Shown piece by piece: positions 27,901 to 38,100 of a DNA stretch of 64,000 bases; within the stretch, counting starts at the first letter, position 1; each line of letters opens with the position of its first letter. The notes under the pieces were generated by a model that saw nothing but the letters and a program-made list of their open reading frames with translations, ran no database searches and had not been told where the DNA came from. The stretch is from Zelonia costaricensis. Its lineage: Eukaryota > Euglenozoa > Kinetoplastea > Trypanosomatida > Trypanosomatidae. The position numbers and the translations under genes were made by a program. The stretch lies in the NCBI GenBank assembly GCA_030849075.1, contig JASAOO010003478.1, forward strand, positions 1 through 64,000, read 5' to 3'.

Positions 27901-30117
27901 GGTGATGAGCTGCAACACGTCGTTGAACGTGCCCGGGGTGGCGCAGAGGAAAAACACGTGGCAGTCCTGGGCCGTCACGTACCCGCGGCCGGGAACGTCC
28001 ATCATCCGGAAGCACTCGAGCAGCATGCGCTCCGTCTCTGCTGCGATGGGCACGAGCGCGGCACTCGACTCGCCGCGGCGCACCGGCGGCGGTACGGCGG
28101 CGGACTCGTTCTTGCCGCTCCCCTCCGCGCCGCCGTCGCTGCCCGTGCTGTGCCGGCGCGGCGCGCGGCGCCGGCGGTGGTGGCGTTGATGGGACTCGCG
28201 ATGTCCCGAGGCGCTCGACGCCATCGACGACCCGGAGGAGTGCGAGGAGGTGAGGGACGAGGCCCTGTGCCAGCCTGCGTCGCCGCCGATCAGCTGCACG
28301 GTGGGCAGCACCTGCATCGGCGGGGGCTGCGGCGCGTGCGATGAGGCGAGCGGCGGCGATTTCAGCTCCGTCGAAGCGGCGTGTGAGGCGCGTGTCTCTG
28401 GATAGCCCGATCCACCGAGCCTCGTCGCAACGCCCGCCGACGACGCCAGCGCGGTGCCGACCGTGCCGCCCCCGCTGCCGCTGCTGCTGCCGCCCAGCTG
28501 TGTGCGTGGCAGGCTTGCGAGCGACTCGTCAGGGCTGTTCAGGGGGTGGCCGCCGGCAGGCGACACGTGTGCGACACCGCCGCTCTCCGTCACCTGCATC
28601 AAGACCGACGGCGAAGACGAGGGCATCGTGGCCGGCGTCGGCGACTGCGCGAGGTGCGGCGGCGATGCGTGGGCGACACCGGTGCTCGTGGCGCGGCTGG
28701 TCGAGCGGCCCGACGCGTGGGCGGCGTGTTGCCCGTCCTCCGATGGTGTTCGCGGACCGGCAGCAGCAGCCGCGGCCGCGCGTGACGAGGCCGACACGGA
28801 GGAGGACGGTGGCCGCAGCGGCCCTGAGGCGGTCGTCGCCGCGTGCCGGGATGCGCGGTCGCGGCCTCCACCGTGCACGCTCTCCATCATGGCCACCGAG
28901 AGCGCGCCAGCCCCGCTGCCGTTGGTGCTGGCGGGCGAGCTCACGGACTGACGTGTTGCGCGGAAGCGAGCGAGCTCGTTCTGCACGAACACCGGGTACC
29001 CCACGAAGGCCTGCACCTCCTGCAGGCAGCTCACCTGCTCGCACTGCAGCGCGAGGTTCAGGTACGCCTCCATGTAGGACCGCCGCGCCTCCCGCTCCGC
29101 GGCGGGGACGATGCGGTCGTCGACGCAGCCGTCCCGCAGGGCGCTGCCGGTCATCGCGTGCGGCGCCTCCGCGACGGCCGCTGCGGCGAAGATGGAGGAG
29201 TTCTGCACAAACGACAGGCCGAGGTCGACGGGGAAGTCGAAGCCCGGCGGCGTCGGCGGCGGCTCGAAGCGCGGAGCCACGGACAGGACGAAGCGGACGA
29301 GCTGCTGGAAGCGCACCCAGCGCTCGTTCAGCTGCACCACCTGCTGCGGCTTAGGCGTGCGCAGGACTTCGAGCGCGGCCGTGGCGGGGCAGAGGTCGTC
29401 GACCGAGGCGGGGTGCGGCGACTGCGACAGCCGCGGCGTCGCCGCCGACGTGGAGGGCGCAGGCGGGGGCAGCAGGAGGTGCACGCGGTACGTGTCGCAG
29501 CTCTCCAGCACCGGCACCGCGTCCTCCGGGCCGGCCGCGGACGCATCGCCATGGCCGCCCGCCAGCGCCGCTGCCGCCGCTACCATCGCCGCGGTGGAGG
29601 CCCCCGTCATGGAGCCGCTTCCCACGCCGCCGTCGAGACCCCCGCCGGCACCGCCCGCGGCGAGGCGGCGGCGCGCGAAGACGTCGTCGAACGACTTCGT
29701 CATCGCGAACGACGCGCTCGACAGTCCCGCGAACGACGCGTTGGACAGCGAGGCGCCGCCGCCGCTGCGGAACGCGGGGCCCGCTGCGACGCCTCCAGCG
29801 GATGCCCCCGCCGCAGCCCCAGTGACGGCGGAGCTCGACGCCGCGTTGCCGGCCGTGCGGCGCTGGAGCTGTGAGGCGGGCACGGCAGACACGGCCACGG
29901 TGAAGGCCTTCAGAGGGGTGGGGCGGAAGGTGGCGGCGGCGGCAGCCGTGGCCCCGGCGGCCGTGCCCGTCGTGCCGGCCACTGCGGACCCGTGGCTGCT
30001 GGTGTGTCGGAGCGGTGAGGACATCGAGTTCGAGGTGGCGACGGTTGGGGCAGCGGCGCCGCCTGCGCCGTCCAGCGAGAAGGTTGAGCCGCACTGGCTG
30101 CGAGGTAGCGCGCTCAT
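24931..30117 (-). CDS. Large protein with PX-like, EF-hand-like, coiled-coil and C-terminal beta-sandwich-like regions
   Basis: The 1728-residue protein has no family name I can give with confidence. Residues about 205-375 look like a PX (phosphoinositide-binding) domain: a LNERWVRFQQL stretch in the place of the usual R(R/Y)xxF, a Pro-rich PPTPPG loop, and REARRSYMEAYLNLAL as the following helix. Near residue 700, FRMMDVPGRGYVTAQD resembles a degenerate EF-hand. A short coiled coil (LQAENTALRQQLEALKR) lies at about 1212-1243, preceded by a CPQC pair. From about 1439 to the end the alternation of hydrophobic and polar residues (LSFNFYVCRDG, RVLALKLAHGVLHVL, WYTVSIAFDWPQRRVHVRV) suggests a concanavalin/LamG-type beta sandwich. 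The rest is Ser/Ala-rich and disordered. The start at 30117 is the first ATG after AG at the complement of 30121-30122. Confidence 0.75.
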   Translation of the reverse strand: MSALPRSQCGSTFSLDGAGGAAAPTVATSNSMSSPLRHTSSHGSAVAGTTGTAAGATAAAAATFRPTPLKAFTVAVSAVPASQLQRRTAGNAASSSAVTGAAAGASAGGVAAGPAFRSGGGASLSNASFAGLSSASFAMTKSFDDVFARRRLAAGGAGGGLDGGVGSGSMTGASTAAMVAAAAALAGGHGDASAAGPEDAVPVLESCDTYRVHLLLPPPAPSTSAATPRLSQSPHPASVDDLCPATAALEVLRTPKPQQVVQLNERWVRFQQLVRFVLSVAPRFEPPPTPPGFDFPVDLGLSFVQNSSIFAAAAVAEAPHAMTGSALRDGCVDDRIVPAAEREARRSYMEAYLNLALQCEQVSCLQEVQAFVGYPVFVQNELARFRATRQSVSSPASTNGSGAGALSVAMMESVHGGGRDRASRHAATTASGPLRPPSSSVSASSRAAAAAAAGPRTPSEDGQHAAHASGRSTSRATSTGVAHASPPHLAQSPTPATMPSSSPSVLMQVTESGGVAHVSPAGGHPLNSPDESLASLPRTQLGGSSSGSGGGTVGTALASSAGVATRLGGSGYPETRASHAASTELKSPPLASSHAPQPPPMQVLPTVQLIGGDAGWHRASSLTSSHSSGSSMASSASGHRESHQRHHRRRRAPRRHSTGSDGGAEGSGKNESAAVPPPVRRGESSAALVPIAAETERMLLECFRMMDVPGRGYVTAQDCHVFFLCATPGTFNDVLQLITAAAETAVPAPQLESMLPRWMAECDGVVLGNPLYLISSVRFVEAVRQVLAASDAVARHTAAVSAAQGRASLSIRGSASSYWSGPGSPSPLLGTHAAAAAAAAAAESWGAAMASLNGAHAAAASPRERAAQPQLNPAVSQLGSFTASSQPSVADAAAERGPHTVAPPPPVPSLEMWIDNYWLLLYAQLFTAAAALVVGTEAAALRATLLSVRARSHEAVRQQWSDAAAAAVGEAMTQHSARRGADGEEVSMDRASAAGSHHTLHATSTPNLAHASEVAECPASIVEAVAQALVAQPPVLGGFDVTELTCLLYVISESGLRIVSLEDVVRWLATTDGAPRLQCSLDEFATLLDALSCTLPFCDVLRCVRREATAAGEEATETAGGLAAHTDGALPASDGAHAWLTLSQQHTRLLRLVARVVAADAAGGTEFSQLVAQHRWRRAAAHATPGVASGDGAGLHGASGALAACPQCHVASEAVEAQAVAVAQLQAENTALRQQLEALKRAAEDAGVGRAEHSTSIPGNRASRHSWDVTVPGSHALTEAAAADVSAGDGFAGSAPRAAQPAASSGHHAGSRRDACEAPVAPTALCHRLPHGGLPAVMTGDAPSASSAHARATAVELIPVFTADPPGGAGAVADAQALRHASRAERAALTHVTRPGPLLYTVPSPPPTRRGRTADASRDGASGAAAVPSPPTPPMPAGLSFNFYVCRDGLSDGRAGARSRHAAPVERLTLRDGAGRRVLALKLAHGVLHVLGSDTGQAARRCLPRSLSSLSITSALRPQSSERGTLTGLRCTPRSHAADHAGGYAEAGSAWYDAGIDGCRPRNILYPRYVGSDPHGGAWAAAAAQVAPLAPWYTADAAAAAAAPTTTATAAVGGRRWGSAAPGSAAADDDGEAAPQQRRTCRAAVQTRVWYTVSIAFDWPQRRVHVRVGLPATEAPSAASSTEDAGGVCVDAELGMLDGAAIDGLATLDVHPRQSMLVAYCNVVARFS

Positions 30118-31288
30118 GGCCTCCAGCGGACAAACAACGTGGGGAGGAAGTAAGGAGGTTGCCCAGACGTGTGTGTGTGTGTGTGTGTGTCGGTCGAGGG
30201 CCGTGGATGAGTTGTGCTCTGCGATGGCGGAAGCTGCGCTGCGGGCAAGATGGGGCACTCACGCAATTCAGTACGGGAGGGGTGCGGGATGCACGCCTCG
30301 ATGTGTGCGCGGCTGAGGCAGCCTCGCGGACGGATGCGCACACACACGCACACGCAGGGAAGTGCGGGAGGCGCGGCGACTGCGTGGAGCGGCGAGGCGG
30401 ATCGGGGGGGGGACGACAAGGAGGGGTGGGGGGCTTCGCGATGCGTGGGTGCCGGTGCTTTACTGTGAAACCTGTCGAGGAGTACGCATGAATGACAAGG
30501 GAGAGACGGCGAGGGGTGGGGGTGGGGGGGGGGGGGCTGCACGATGCAGCGCGTGAGCTCGCGTGTGTGCCGATGCAGCCGCGCCGAGGCAGCAGCGAAA
30601 AAGCCTCTGAAGGACTCGAGGTGTGGGGGGAGGGGAGGGGGCCACGGAAGAGGGGCTGGGAGAGCAGCGATGCTCTGCGTGGCGGCGATCAGCCAGTATG
30701 TACATGTGTATGTGTGTGTGTGTGTGTGTGTGTTATTAGGTGGAGGAGGCAGAGGAGGGAGAGAAGGCAGTGAGTGACGGCAGGGAGCCTGGCCAAGTCG
30801 TGAGACAGCGCGTGGAGGGAGATGCGCCCCGCGTCTTGCAGGCGCACGGCACGCAGGCAGACCGGGATGCCCGCGGCGGACGGAGATGGGCGCCCGCACA
30901 GAGGCCAACGGTGTTGACTTTCAAGCAGGCAAGAGAAAGGGAATCGAAGGCAGGGCGGGGCGTGGGTGGGATGCAGCAGACTCACCAAAACCCACACACA
31001 CACACACACACGCACATACGCATACAGGTGCAGGACTTCAAGGAGAGTTCGTACGTTTGCCACCCCCACCCCACCCCCTCCCGTTGCTGTTGTACATAGG
31101 GCAAAGCAGGTGAGGCCATCGCTGTGCGCGGGCACGGGGGGGGAGTTGTGGAGACGCGCACGTCACTGGGATGCGGTGGGAGGCGGGGAGAGGGTTGGGA
31201 GCGATCTGGAAGTTACGCGGGAGGGGGGGGGGGCACAACGCAGAGGCAGATCGAGCAAGGGCGGGGCGGGACGGAGGCGGTCACTCGC
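30118..31288 (-). other. Intergenic spacer
   Basis: The spacer contains TG tracts on the + strand at about 30168-30190 and 30709-30732, a CA tract at about 30991-31012 near the upstream gene's stop, and G-rich runs at about 30518-30537 and 31137-31143. No coding or RNA gene is supported. Confidence 0.6.
30121..30160 (-). promoter_or_regulatory. Candidate spliced-leader acceptor giving a 3-nt leader
   Basis: On the - strand the tract CCTCCTTACTTCCTCCCC is followed by TGGAG, with AG at the complement of 30121-30122, only three bases before the ATG at 30117. No closer pyrimidine tract is seen. Confidence 0.4.
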
Positions 31289-34200
31289 TCACTCGTCGAA
31301 GATGGGCTCGAGGCGGCGGTCCAGCACGGCGAGCTCCTCCACCGAAGGCAGCGCGGCCCACTGCCGCCGGTCCGGCACCAGCCGCCGCACCACCGCCGCA
31401 TCGCGCTGCAGGAGGGCGCAGGTGCGGTAGTAGGAGTAGACCGCTCGCAGCGTGTCCGCCTCGAAGACGCCCGTCAGCACTGCAGAGAGGCGGTTGCGCC
31501 GCTCCAGGTACGGCCGCCACCGCCGCAGTGCCCGCGCCGTCTTGGGTGACGAGGGGCCGGCGCCTCCATCCGCAGGGGGCGCCACCATCAGCGGCGCGGC
31601 GGGGTCAGCGTAGTGCGCCGCCACCCCCGCCGACGACGCGCTGCCGCTGCGCCGACTGTAGACCTGCTGCGCGTGCGTCTGACTGCGGTGCTGCGCCTCG
31701 GCGGCCTCAGACAGCGCGGACGCCTCGCGCAGCTCGCGGATGCGCTGCGGGAGGGGGCGACCAGCCGGCACGCGCCGCGTGCGGGTGGCGTCGCTGCTGA
31801 CCGGCTCCCTTTCGCCGGTGGAGCCTGCTGCCGAGATGGTCGCCTGGGGCCGCTCACGCTCGCTGCGGTGCGCGTCGATCTGCCGCACCATGTGCGCGTA
31901 CACCTCCTCCGGCGACACCAGCGGCGACTCGTCCGCCGCGTCGCTCGTTGCGGAGCCGCTGGTGCGCGGCACCGTGGTCGTCACGGGCGCGGCCGCCACC
32001 TCCAGCACGTGCAGGACGTGCGGCATGCTGTGCAGCAGCGCAGAGCCGTGCCGCTCGTGGAGGACCTCGATGTCAGTGAGCACGCGCTGGTGCCGCATGC
32101 GCTGCTGCACGCGGTGCCGCATCGCCACCACCGCCTCCGCAATCTCCTCCATCGTGGCGAAGCGCATGTCACTCACGTTGCGGTGGTGCTGGAAGAATAG
32201 GGCATCCTCGTCAACGCCTGAGATGCGCCGCGGTGGGGAGATGGGCGGTCGCGTGCTCGCAGCGCCGCCCCTGCCATCGCGCGGTCGCCGTCCCTCCGGC
32301 GTTTCGGGGTTCCGCTGCTGCTGCCGCTGCTCCGCTGCGGCACCACCTGCCGGCGGCGGGCGCACCGAAGAGGCCTCCAGATGCGCCCCGTTGAAGGGCC
32401 GCAGCGGCGACTCCGTGATGGTGCCGGCGTCTGCGGCGCGGTGCCCGGCCGTGGCGAGGCCGTGCGCGGCTGGCGGACTCGGGGGTGGCGAGCTCGAGGG
32501 CCGGCGCACCGCGAGCCGCGGCGGGCGTCCGTTGGTCAAGCCCCCCGCTGACTTCGGTGACAGCTGCAGCTGCTGCTGCTGATGCTGGTGGTGGTAGTGC
32601 TGCTCGGCGCCACCGTCGTACAGCATGTACGGCCGCATGCTGTCCGTCGGGGCCATCCCGCCCATCATCAGCGCAGCCAGGGGGGAGGCGTCGGGCGCGT
32701 CCTGCCCCGCGCCCAGCCCCACCACGCCAACGTCGCACATCGCGGCGCCAGTAATGCGGCGCCCGCTGGCGCCGTAGAAGAACGTGCCCCCGTGGCTCGC
32801 ACCGTTCATCCCGAAGGACGACGCGCTGCCGAGGAGGCCGGAGGGCTGCGCGGAGAGCAGCGCGGCGCGTGCCTGCTCCGTTGCGCGCCGCTCCACTGCT
32901 TCCCGCTCTTCGGATGGCGCGCAGGCGGGGAGCTGCAGCTGATGCTCGAGCTCGGTGTAGTGCACCGCCGACCCGCGCGAGTCCTCCGAGTGCCGCGCGT
33001 TCCACGTCACGATGTCGGACTGCCACGCGTGCAGCTGGCGCGTCAGGGCCGTCTCCCCGCGCGACTTGGGCACGTCCAGCGGCGTGCGCAGGCGCCGCCA
33101 CAAATCCACGTAGGCGCGCACGCAGGGCATCATCAGCACCTCCTCGCAGCTCGGGCGGCGGCTGGCGTCCAGGTCGAGCATGCGGTTGATCAGATCTGCG
33201 ACGGGGCGAGGGAAGTGGGTCGGCAGCGGCTCCCGCTGGCCACGCGACACCCGCATGACGAGGGGGGCGAGGTCGCGCGACTCGAAGGGGTGCCGGAGTG
33301 CGAGCAGCTCGTACAAGACGCAGCCGAGGGACCAGACGTCCGACTTGGGGCTCGCCGCCCCACCCTGCAGCACCTCCGGTGCCATGTACAGTGGGGTGCC
33401 CTTCATGGCGGCCTCCATAGCCCCCACCCCACCGCCTCCGTCCGCCGCGCCGAAGAAGCCCGCGTGCTGCGAGAGGTGACGGGCCGGGAAGCTGCCGCCG
33501 CCCGCGCCGCTGTAGAAAGTGTTGTGGCTCGTACTGAAGCGCCGCACCTGCACCAGCGGCTGCTGTGGCGGCGGCGGCTGGTGCTGGGCGTGCTGCTTGA
33601 AGGGGCTCTGCGCGGGGGAGTAGAGCGGAGACTCCTCGGGGTGCGCAGTGAGGTGCGGTGCGGTGGCCAGGGCCAGCGGTGGCGTGCGGCTGTCGCCGCC
33701 ACCGCTCTCTGTGTTGTCTGCACGCACCGGTGACGGCGATGCGGAAAGCAGCGGGGTGCCGCTGATGGTGGCGGCGACGGCGGCCCACGTCTGACTCGCG
33801 AGGTCGGCAGCGCCGTAGTGCTCGGAGATGCCGAAGTCGCCGAGGACGACGGATTGGTCCACGGTGCGGACAAACACGTTGTGGATCTTGATGTCGCGGT
33901 GCACGACGTTGTGGGCATGCAGGTACTGCGCCCCGAGCACCAGCTGCACAAACCACAGCATGACCTGGTCGAAGTCGAAGTACGTGTCCAGCTCACGCTG
34001 CGCCACCATGCGGGTGTCCATGTCCCCGCCGTCGTAGTAGTCCATCACGAGGCACAGGTCGTTGTCGTTGAAGAGGAATGCGTCGCGCTGGGCGACGACG
34101 CAGGGGTGGTACAGGTCCTGCATCACCGCAATCTCCTGCGCGGCGTCGCGGCGCTGCGGCGCCGTCAGGTCGAGCAGCGGGATGCGCTTCATGACGAACA

Positions 34201-34357
34201 CCTGATGGTCCGTGATGCGGCGCACCTTGAAGACGATGCCGAAGGAGCCGGTCGCCATCTTCTCGAGAATCTCGTACTCAAAGACGGGCGCCGCGGCCCG
34301 CCCGGTGGGCGGCTTCGAGGCGGTGGCCGGCACCCGCGGCCTCGACGGCGACGCCAT
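31289..34357 (-). CDS. NEK-like protein kinase with large activation-loop insertion
   Basis: The 1022-residue protein carries an N-terminal kinase domain (about residues 25-420). It has MATGSFGIVFKV as glycine loop, the lysine in VFVMKRI (about 55), HRDIKIHN (about 152-159), DFG (about 173), and GTPLYMAPEV (about 320). Between DFG and GTPLYMAPE there are about 140 residues of Ser/Pro/His/Gln-rich sequence, where kinases normally have about 20. The C-lobe (KSDVWSLGCVLYELLALRHPFE) looks intact, so activity is plausible. The tail is disordered, with His/Gln runs near residues 575-590, and a more ordered end (about 850-1022) that includes RRWRPYLERRNRLSAVLTG. The ATG at 34357 begins MASPSRPRV; no AG lies between the nearest C/T tract and this ATG, so the acceptor is probably farther upstream at the complement of 34555-34556. 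Confidence 0.85.
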   Translation of the reverse strand: MASPSRPRVPATASKPPTGRAAAPVFEYEILEKMATGSFGIVFKVRRITDHQVFVMKRIPLLDLTAPQRRDAAQEIAVMQDLYHPCVVAQRDAFLFNDNDLCLVMDYYDGGDMDTRMVAQRELDTYFDFDQVMLWFVQLVLGAQYLHAHNVVHRDIKIHNVFVRTVDQSVVLGDFGISEHYGAADLASQTWAAVAATISGTPLLSASPSPVRADNTESGGGDSRTPPLALATAPHLTAHPEESPLYSPAQSPFKQHAQHQPPPPQQPLVQVRRFSTSHNTFYSGAGGGSFPARHLSQHAGFFGAADGGGGVGAMEAAMKGTPLYMAPEVLQGGAASPKSDVWSLGCVLYELLALRHPFESRDLAPLVMRVSRGQREPLPTHFPRPVADLINRMLDLDASRRPSCEEVLMMPCVRAYVDLWRRLRTPLDVPKSRGETALTRQLHAWQSDIVTWNARHSEDSRGSAVHYTELEHQLQLPACAPSEEREAVERRATEQARAALLSAQPSGLLGSASSFGMNGASHGGTFFYGASGRRITGAAMCDVGVVGLGAGQDAPDASPLAALMMGGMAPTDSMRPYMLYDGGAEQHYHHQHQQQQLQLSPKSAGGLTNGRPPRLAVRRPSSSPPPSPPAAHGLATAGHRAADAGTITESPLRPFNGAHLEASSVRPPPAGGAAAEQRQQQRNPETPEGRRPRDGRGGAASTRPPISPPRRISGVDEDALFFQHHRNVSDMRFATMEEIAEAVVAMRHRVQQRMRHQRVLTDIEVLHERHGSALLHSMPHVLHVLEVAAAPVTTTVPRTSGSATSDAADESPLVSPEEVYAHMVRQIDAHRSERERPQATISAAGSTGEREPVSSDATRTRRVPAGRPLPQRIRELREASALSEAAEAQHRSQTHAQQVYSRRSGSASSAGVAAHYADPAAPLMVAPPADGGAGPSSPKTARALRRWRPYLERRNRLSAVLTGVFEADTLRAVYSYYRTCALLQRDAAVVRRLVPDRRQWAALPSVEELAVLDRRLEPIFDE

Positions 34358-35174
34358 CGCGACCGACAACGCACGACAAGCGAAGTGGCGGATGAAGGGA
34401 GAACCCGGGCACGGCGGAGAGCGCGCCCAGCGTGATTCGTGGCGCCCGACACGCGCGGGAAGAGGGAGGGGTGGCGAGGACAGGGCGGTGTATGTGTGTG
34501 CGTGTGTGTGCGTGCGTGTGCCCTGTCCCGTCGCTGATGGACTTCTCTCCTCTGCTGCCGGTGTCCGCCGCCGGCGGTGGAGGGGAGAGGGGGGTGGAGG
34601 TGGTTGGGCAGGTGCTCGCCAACGTGCGTGGGTGCGCACGGCTGCTCTTGGGAAGAGACAGCAACCGCTTCTACGAAATGCGTGTGTGTGTGGGGGGGGG
34701 GGGACGGTACAGTCAAAGACAAGTGAGGAAAGCGCCAATCGAATAGACAGAGGGAGGGGGGAGCGCGGCCGCTTGTGGCTGTGTGTGTGTGTGTGAGGCG
34801 ATCCCGGGGTGCAGCCGACTGGCCCTTCGCAGCAGCAACGGCAGCGGCAGCAGCAGTGCCCACCCCGGGGGTGAGGAGGAGGGGGGGGAGCCGACTACTT
34901 TTTTACGAAAACGTGCGCCACGACTGGCACCGTCACCTGCTCCGCTACCCGTGTTGCACATTCGGTGTGTGTGCGTGATTGTCATCAAAGAAGTGCCCAG
35001 GGCACAGCAGAGTCGAATAGCAGCAGCAGCGCAGAGCCGCTGTAGCGGATGGCAAGGCAAGAGCAAGACGCTAACGCGACGTCACACACACACACACACA
35101 CACACATACAGACACACACATGAAGAAGCCCAGGCAGCTCTGCGGCCGCTGCAGTGCCATCGACCTGCATGCAG
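34358..35174 (-). other. Intergenic spacer with TG and CA tracts
   Basis: A TG-rich stretch on the + strand at about 34492-34520 lies upstream of the kinase start. A (CA)n tract at about 35082-35120 lies downstream of the next stop codon, with a G11 run at 34693-34703 between. No gene is supported. Confidence 0.6.
34555..34603 (-). promoter_or_regulatory. Candidate spliced-leader acceptor for the kinase at 31289-34357
   Basis: On the - strand a C/T-rich stretch (CCACCTCCACCCCCCTCTCC) is followed by GGCAG, with AG at the complement of 34555-34556. The leader would be about 200 nt. Confidence 0.35.
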
Positions 35175-38100
35175 TCACAGAGACCCGCCGAGGCCTCCAC
35201 CCTGCCCTTCCAGCAGCAGCAAGTCTGACCGCTGGCGCAGCGTCGCGGCGAGGTAGGCGCAGTGCACCTCGATGTCCGCCAGGCACCCCTCCGGCACGCC
35301 GCCGTCGGCCAGACCGAGAGCATGCAGCAGGGGCCCGTACGGACGGCGCACAAGGCGGCGCTGCATCGCGTGCACAAGCGTCACCCACGCGTCCACCGCG
35401 CTCCCCGGCGGGCCACACACGTCTGCGGGCTGCAGCACCGGCCACGTGGAAGTTGGCACACGCGCTCGCTTCTCGTCGCGCTCGGCGCAGAGCCGCGGCG
35501 ACGACGCCGTGCAGCCCGCCGCTTCTCCGTCCAACGAATGGCGGCCCCAGAGCCGGTCGTTGCCCAGCACCCGCCGTGCCGCGGCACGTGCAGCAGCCGA
35601 GCGCAGCGCCGCCCAGTACTGCGGCAGCAGCCACGCGTGCAGCGAACGGGCCTCCTCCGCTGGGCTGCACACGTGGTGGGTGTAGCGGCGACGACGCAGC
35701 GGCGCCACCTGCGCCTCCGACTCCGTCGGTGGGGGCGAAGACGGTGTGAGGACGGAGGCACACAAAGAGCCTGAGCGGACGTCACTGCCCGCTGTGGAGG
35801 ACTGCGATGCACCGGCGGACGGCGCAGCATCGGCGTCTCGGGATCTTCCACCAGTCAAGAGCTGCTCCGCGTAGCAGCGCAGCCGACGCACGAACACCAC
35901 CGCTTCGCTGTCCCGGCACAGGTCGTCGGCGTGCGCGTGGTCGGTCGAGCTCGACGGGGACGCACGGGCATGCGGCGCTGGCACGCCTGCTCGAGAGCCC
36001 GCGACGGGGTCGGGAGGGGTGCGACTGCTGCGGCTGCTTTGGGGTGGAGTTGCACCGAAGAGGACGAAGCGGCACGCGTGCCGCACGTGCGAGGGGTCTG
36101 TGGTGGGCCTTCGCACACGCGCCGGCGAGCTTGTGGCGCTGCTCGACGCGTCCCCTGCGATGTCGTCGTCGTCGCTGGAGTCCACGCACCACGGCAGCTC
36201 CGCGCTCCCTTCAACGCTGAGCCGTGCCCCTGCCACGGGGAGCCCGCTGCTTGCCTCTGACGCTTGGGACGGCAGGACAGCGCCCCACGCATCGCCCACG
36301 CCGCGCGCCACCGCAGATCGTTGCCACCACTGCTCCTGCTGCGCGTGTGCTGGCTCTGCGTCGGCATTCTCGTCAGCGAGCCACTGTGGGCCCTCTCCTG
36401 CATCGCCGTCTTGGAAGCTTGTGAAGAAGTACGTGTACGGCCACACGCGCGGCTTGCTCGACATCGCGTACGCCGCCAGCGCCTCAAACCAGTACGTGTG
36501 GAAGAGAAGCCACCCGTCCCGGCGCAGGCCGGCACGCACCACCGACTTCACGTGCTGCGCCACCGCAGAGCCCGTGAGGCAGAGGGCGCCTCGACCACGC
36601 TGCGTCGCCGGACGCGTTCGCTGCGGCTTCGCGCCATCACCGGCGCCGGCGACGTTGTGCGCCAGGCGTGACAGGCACGCCGGCAGCTGCACGGCAAGAA
36701 GCGAAGCTCGCACGGCCGCGTCCAGCTCTGCCGCGCCGCCGCGCTGCAGCACGTCGCGGTGCCGCTCTGCACCCGTGATGGACAACCCCGGCAGCCGCAG
36801 CGGTGGCGCGTTGCCGGAAGCGATGACAGAGCTCGCGACCCCGCCGGTGACACACGACAGAGGGGAGGAGGCGTCGTCGCAGCGCAGGAGGAGACGACGG
36901 AGCTCTGCGTGCTGGTGCTGCCTGCGCCACGGCACGCGCGCACAGCGGCTTCGCACCGCTGCAGACGCGCAGTCAGGCTGTAGCCGCCGGTGGCCTGCGC
37001 ACCCAAGCCGTGTGCACGCTGCCCACGCTCGGTCCAGCGTCTCTGCGGCGTAGTTGTGCAGCGTGCACTGCGCCCAGTGCCACAGCGCCGCTGCCGGAAG
37101 GGCCGCACGGCTTTGGTGGTCGCGAAGACGGTCGGCAGGAGGGAGGCGGCGGCTGAAGGCGGGGCGACGGTGGGCGGCGGCGGACAGCGGCGTGGCGTGT
37201 GGATGGGGCGATGAGGGCACATCGGCCGCTGCTACAGCGGTGCTCAGCGTACACGCAGGCGTGGCCTCGGGACTTTGCCCGCCACCGACCCCGTCGAGCA
37301 CGTGGAGGGCCCCCGCAGGTGGGAGCCCCGCCAGCACCTCCTCCAGCAGACGCGGACGGGCAAGTGAAGGGCAGAGCTGCTGCTGCGCTGGCGTCGGCGG
37401 ACACCAGCGCTGGTGGGGCGCGCGAGTGCCGCGGCAGACCTCCGTGGGGCACGGCGAAGGGAGCAGCCAGGGCTTGACGCGACACCATCGCGTCTCCTCC
37501 AAGCCTGCTGGCGGCATGCTGCGCGGCAGCCGCAGAGCGCCCGTCGGGGACGTCGGGCTTGACCTCCCGCGCTCCGTTGCCCGCGCCGCTGAGCCGCCAG
37601 CGGATCGAGCGGAAGCCGGCGACGCGCCGCGTACCTCGGCTGTGCGACAGCGGTGCTCCCACCAGGCCGCGAGCAAGCGCGCGGGCGTGCTGCTGCAGCG
37701 CCGCCCTGCGGTGACGGGGCCCTGAGGTGGGGGCAACGGCGCGGGTGACGCGGCCCTCACGCCTGTGCCTTCATCTGACCGCCTTCGCGCGCCGCTCGCG
37801 TCGTCTGCCGGTGCTCCGCCGTCGCAGCGCCGCGGCGACTCGGACGGTGCCAGCAGCGCCGGTGCGCGCAGGCGTGCCGCCGGCTGGTCGCCGCACTCCA
37901 TCGGCGCAGCCGCAGTGGCGGCGTCTACGGTGAATGCGTCGGTGTCTGCGTGCGCTGGCATGTCGCCCCCTGGGAGTGGCGACGGTGAAGGTGGCGCCAG
38001 AAGGGTGCGGGACGCCGCGGCTCGCAGCCGGGACCGCTCGACCGCCGACGCGCACGCGGCGCTCGCCGTCGCCCCACTGCGACGGCGCTTCCGCAACCGG

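Noticed and set aside
32211..33956. 581-residue alternative frame within the kinase at 31289-34357
   Set aside because: Same strand but another frame; Arg/Ala/Gly-rich and without motifs, overlapping intact kinase sequence.
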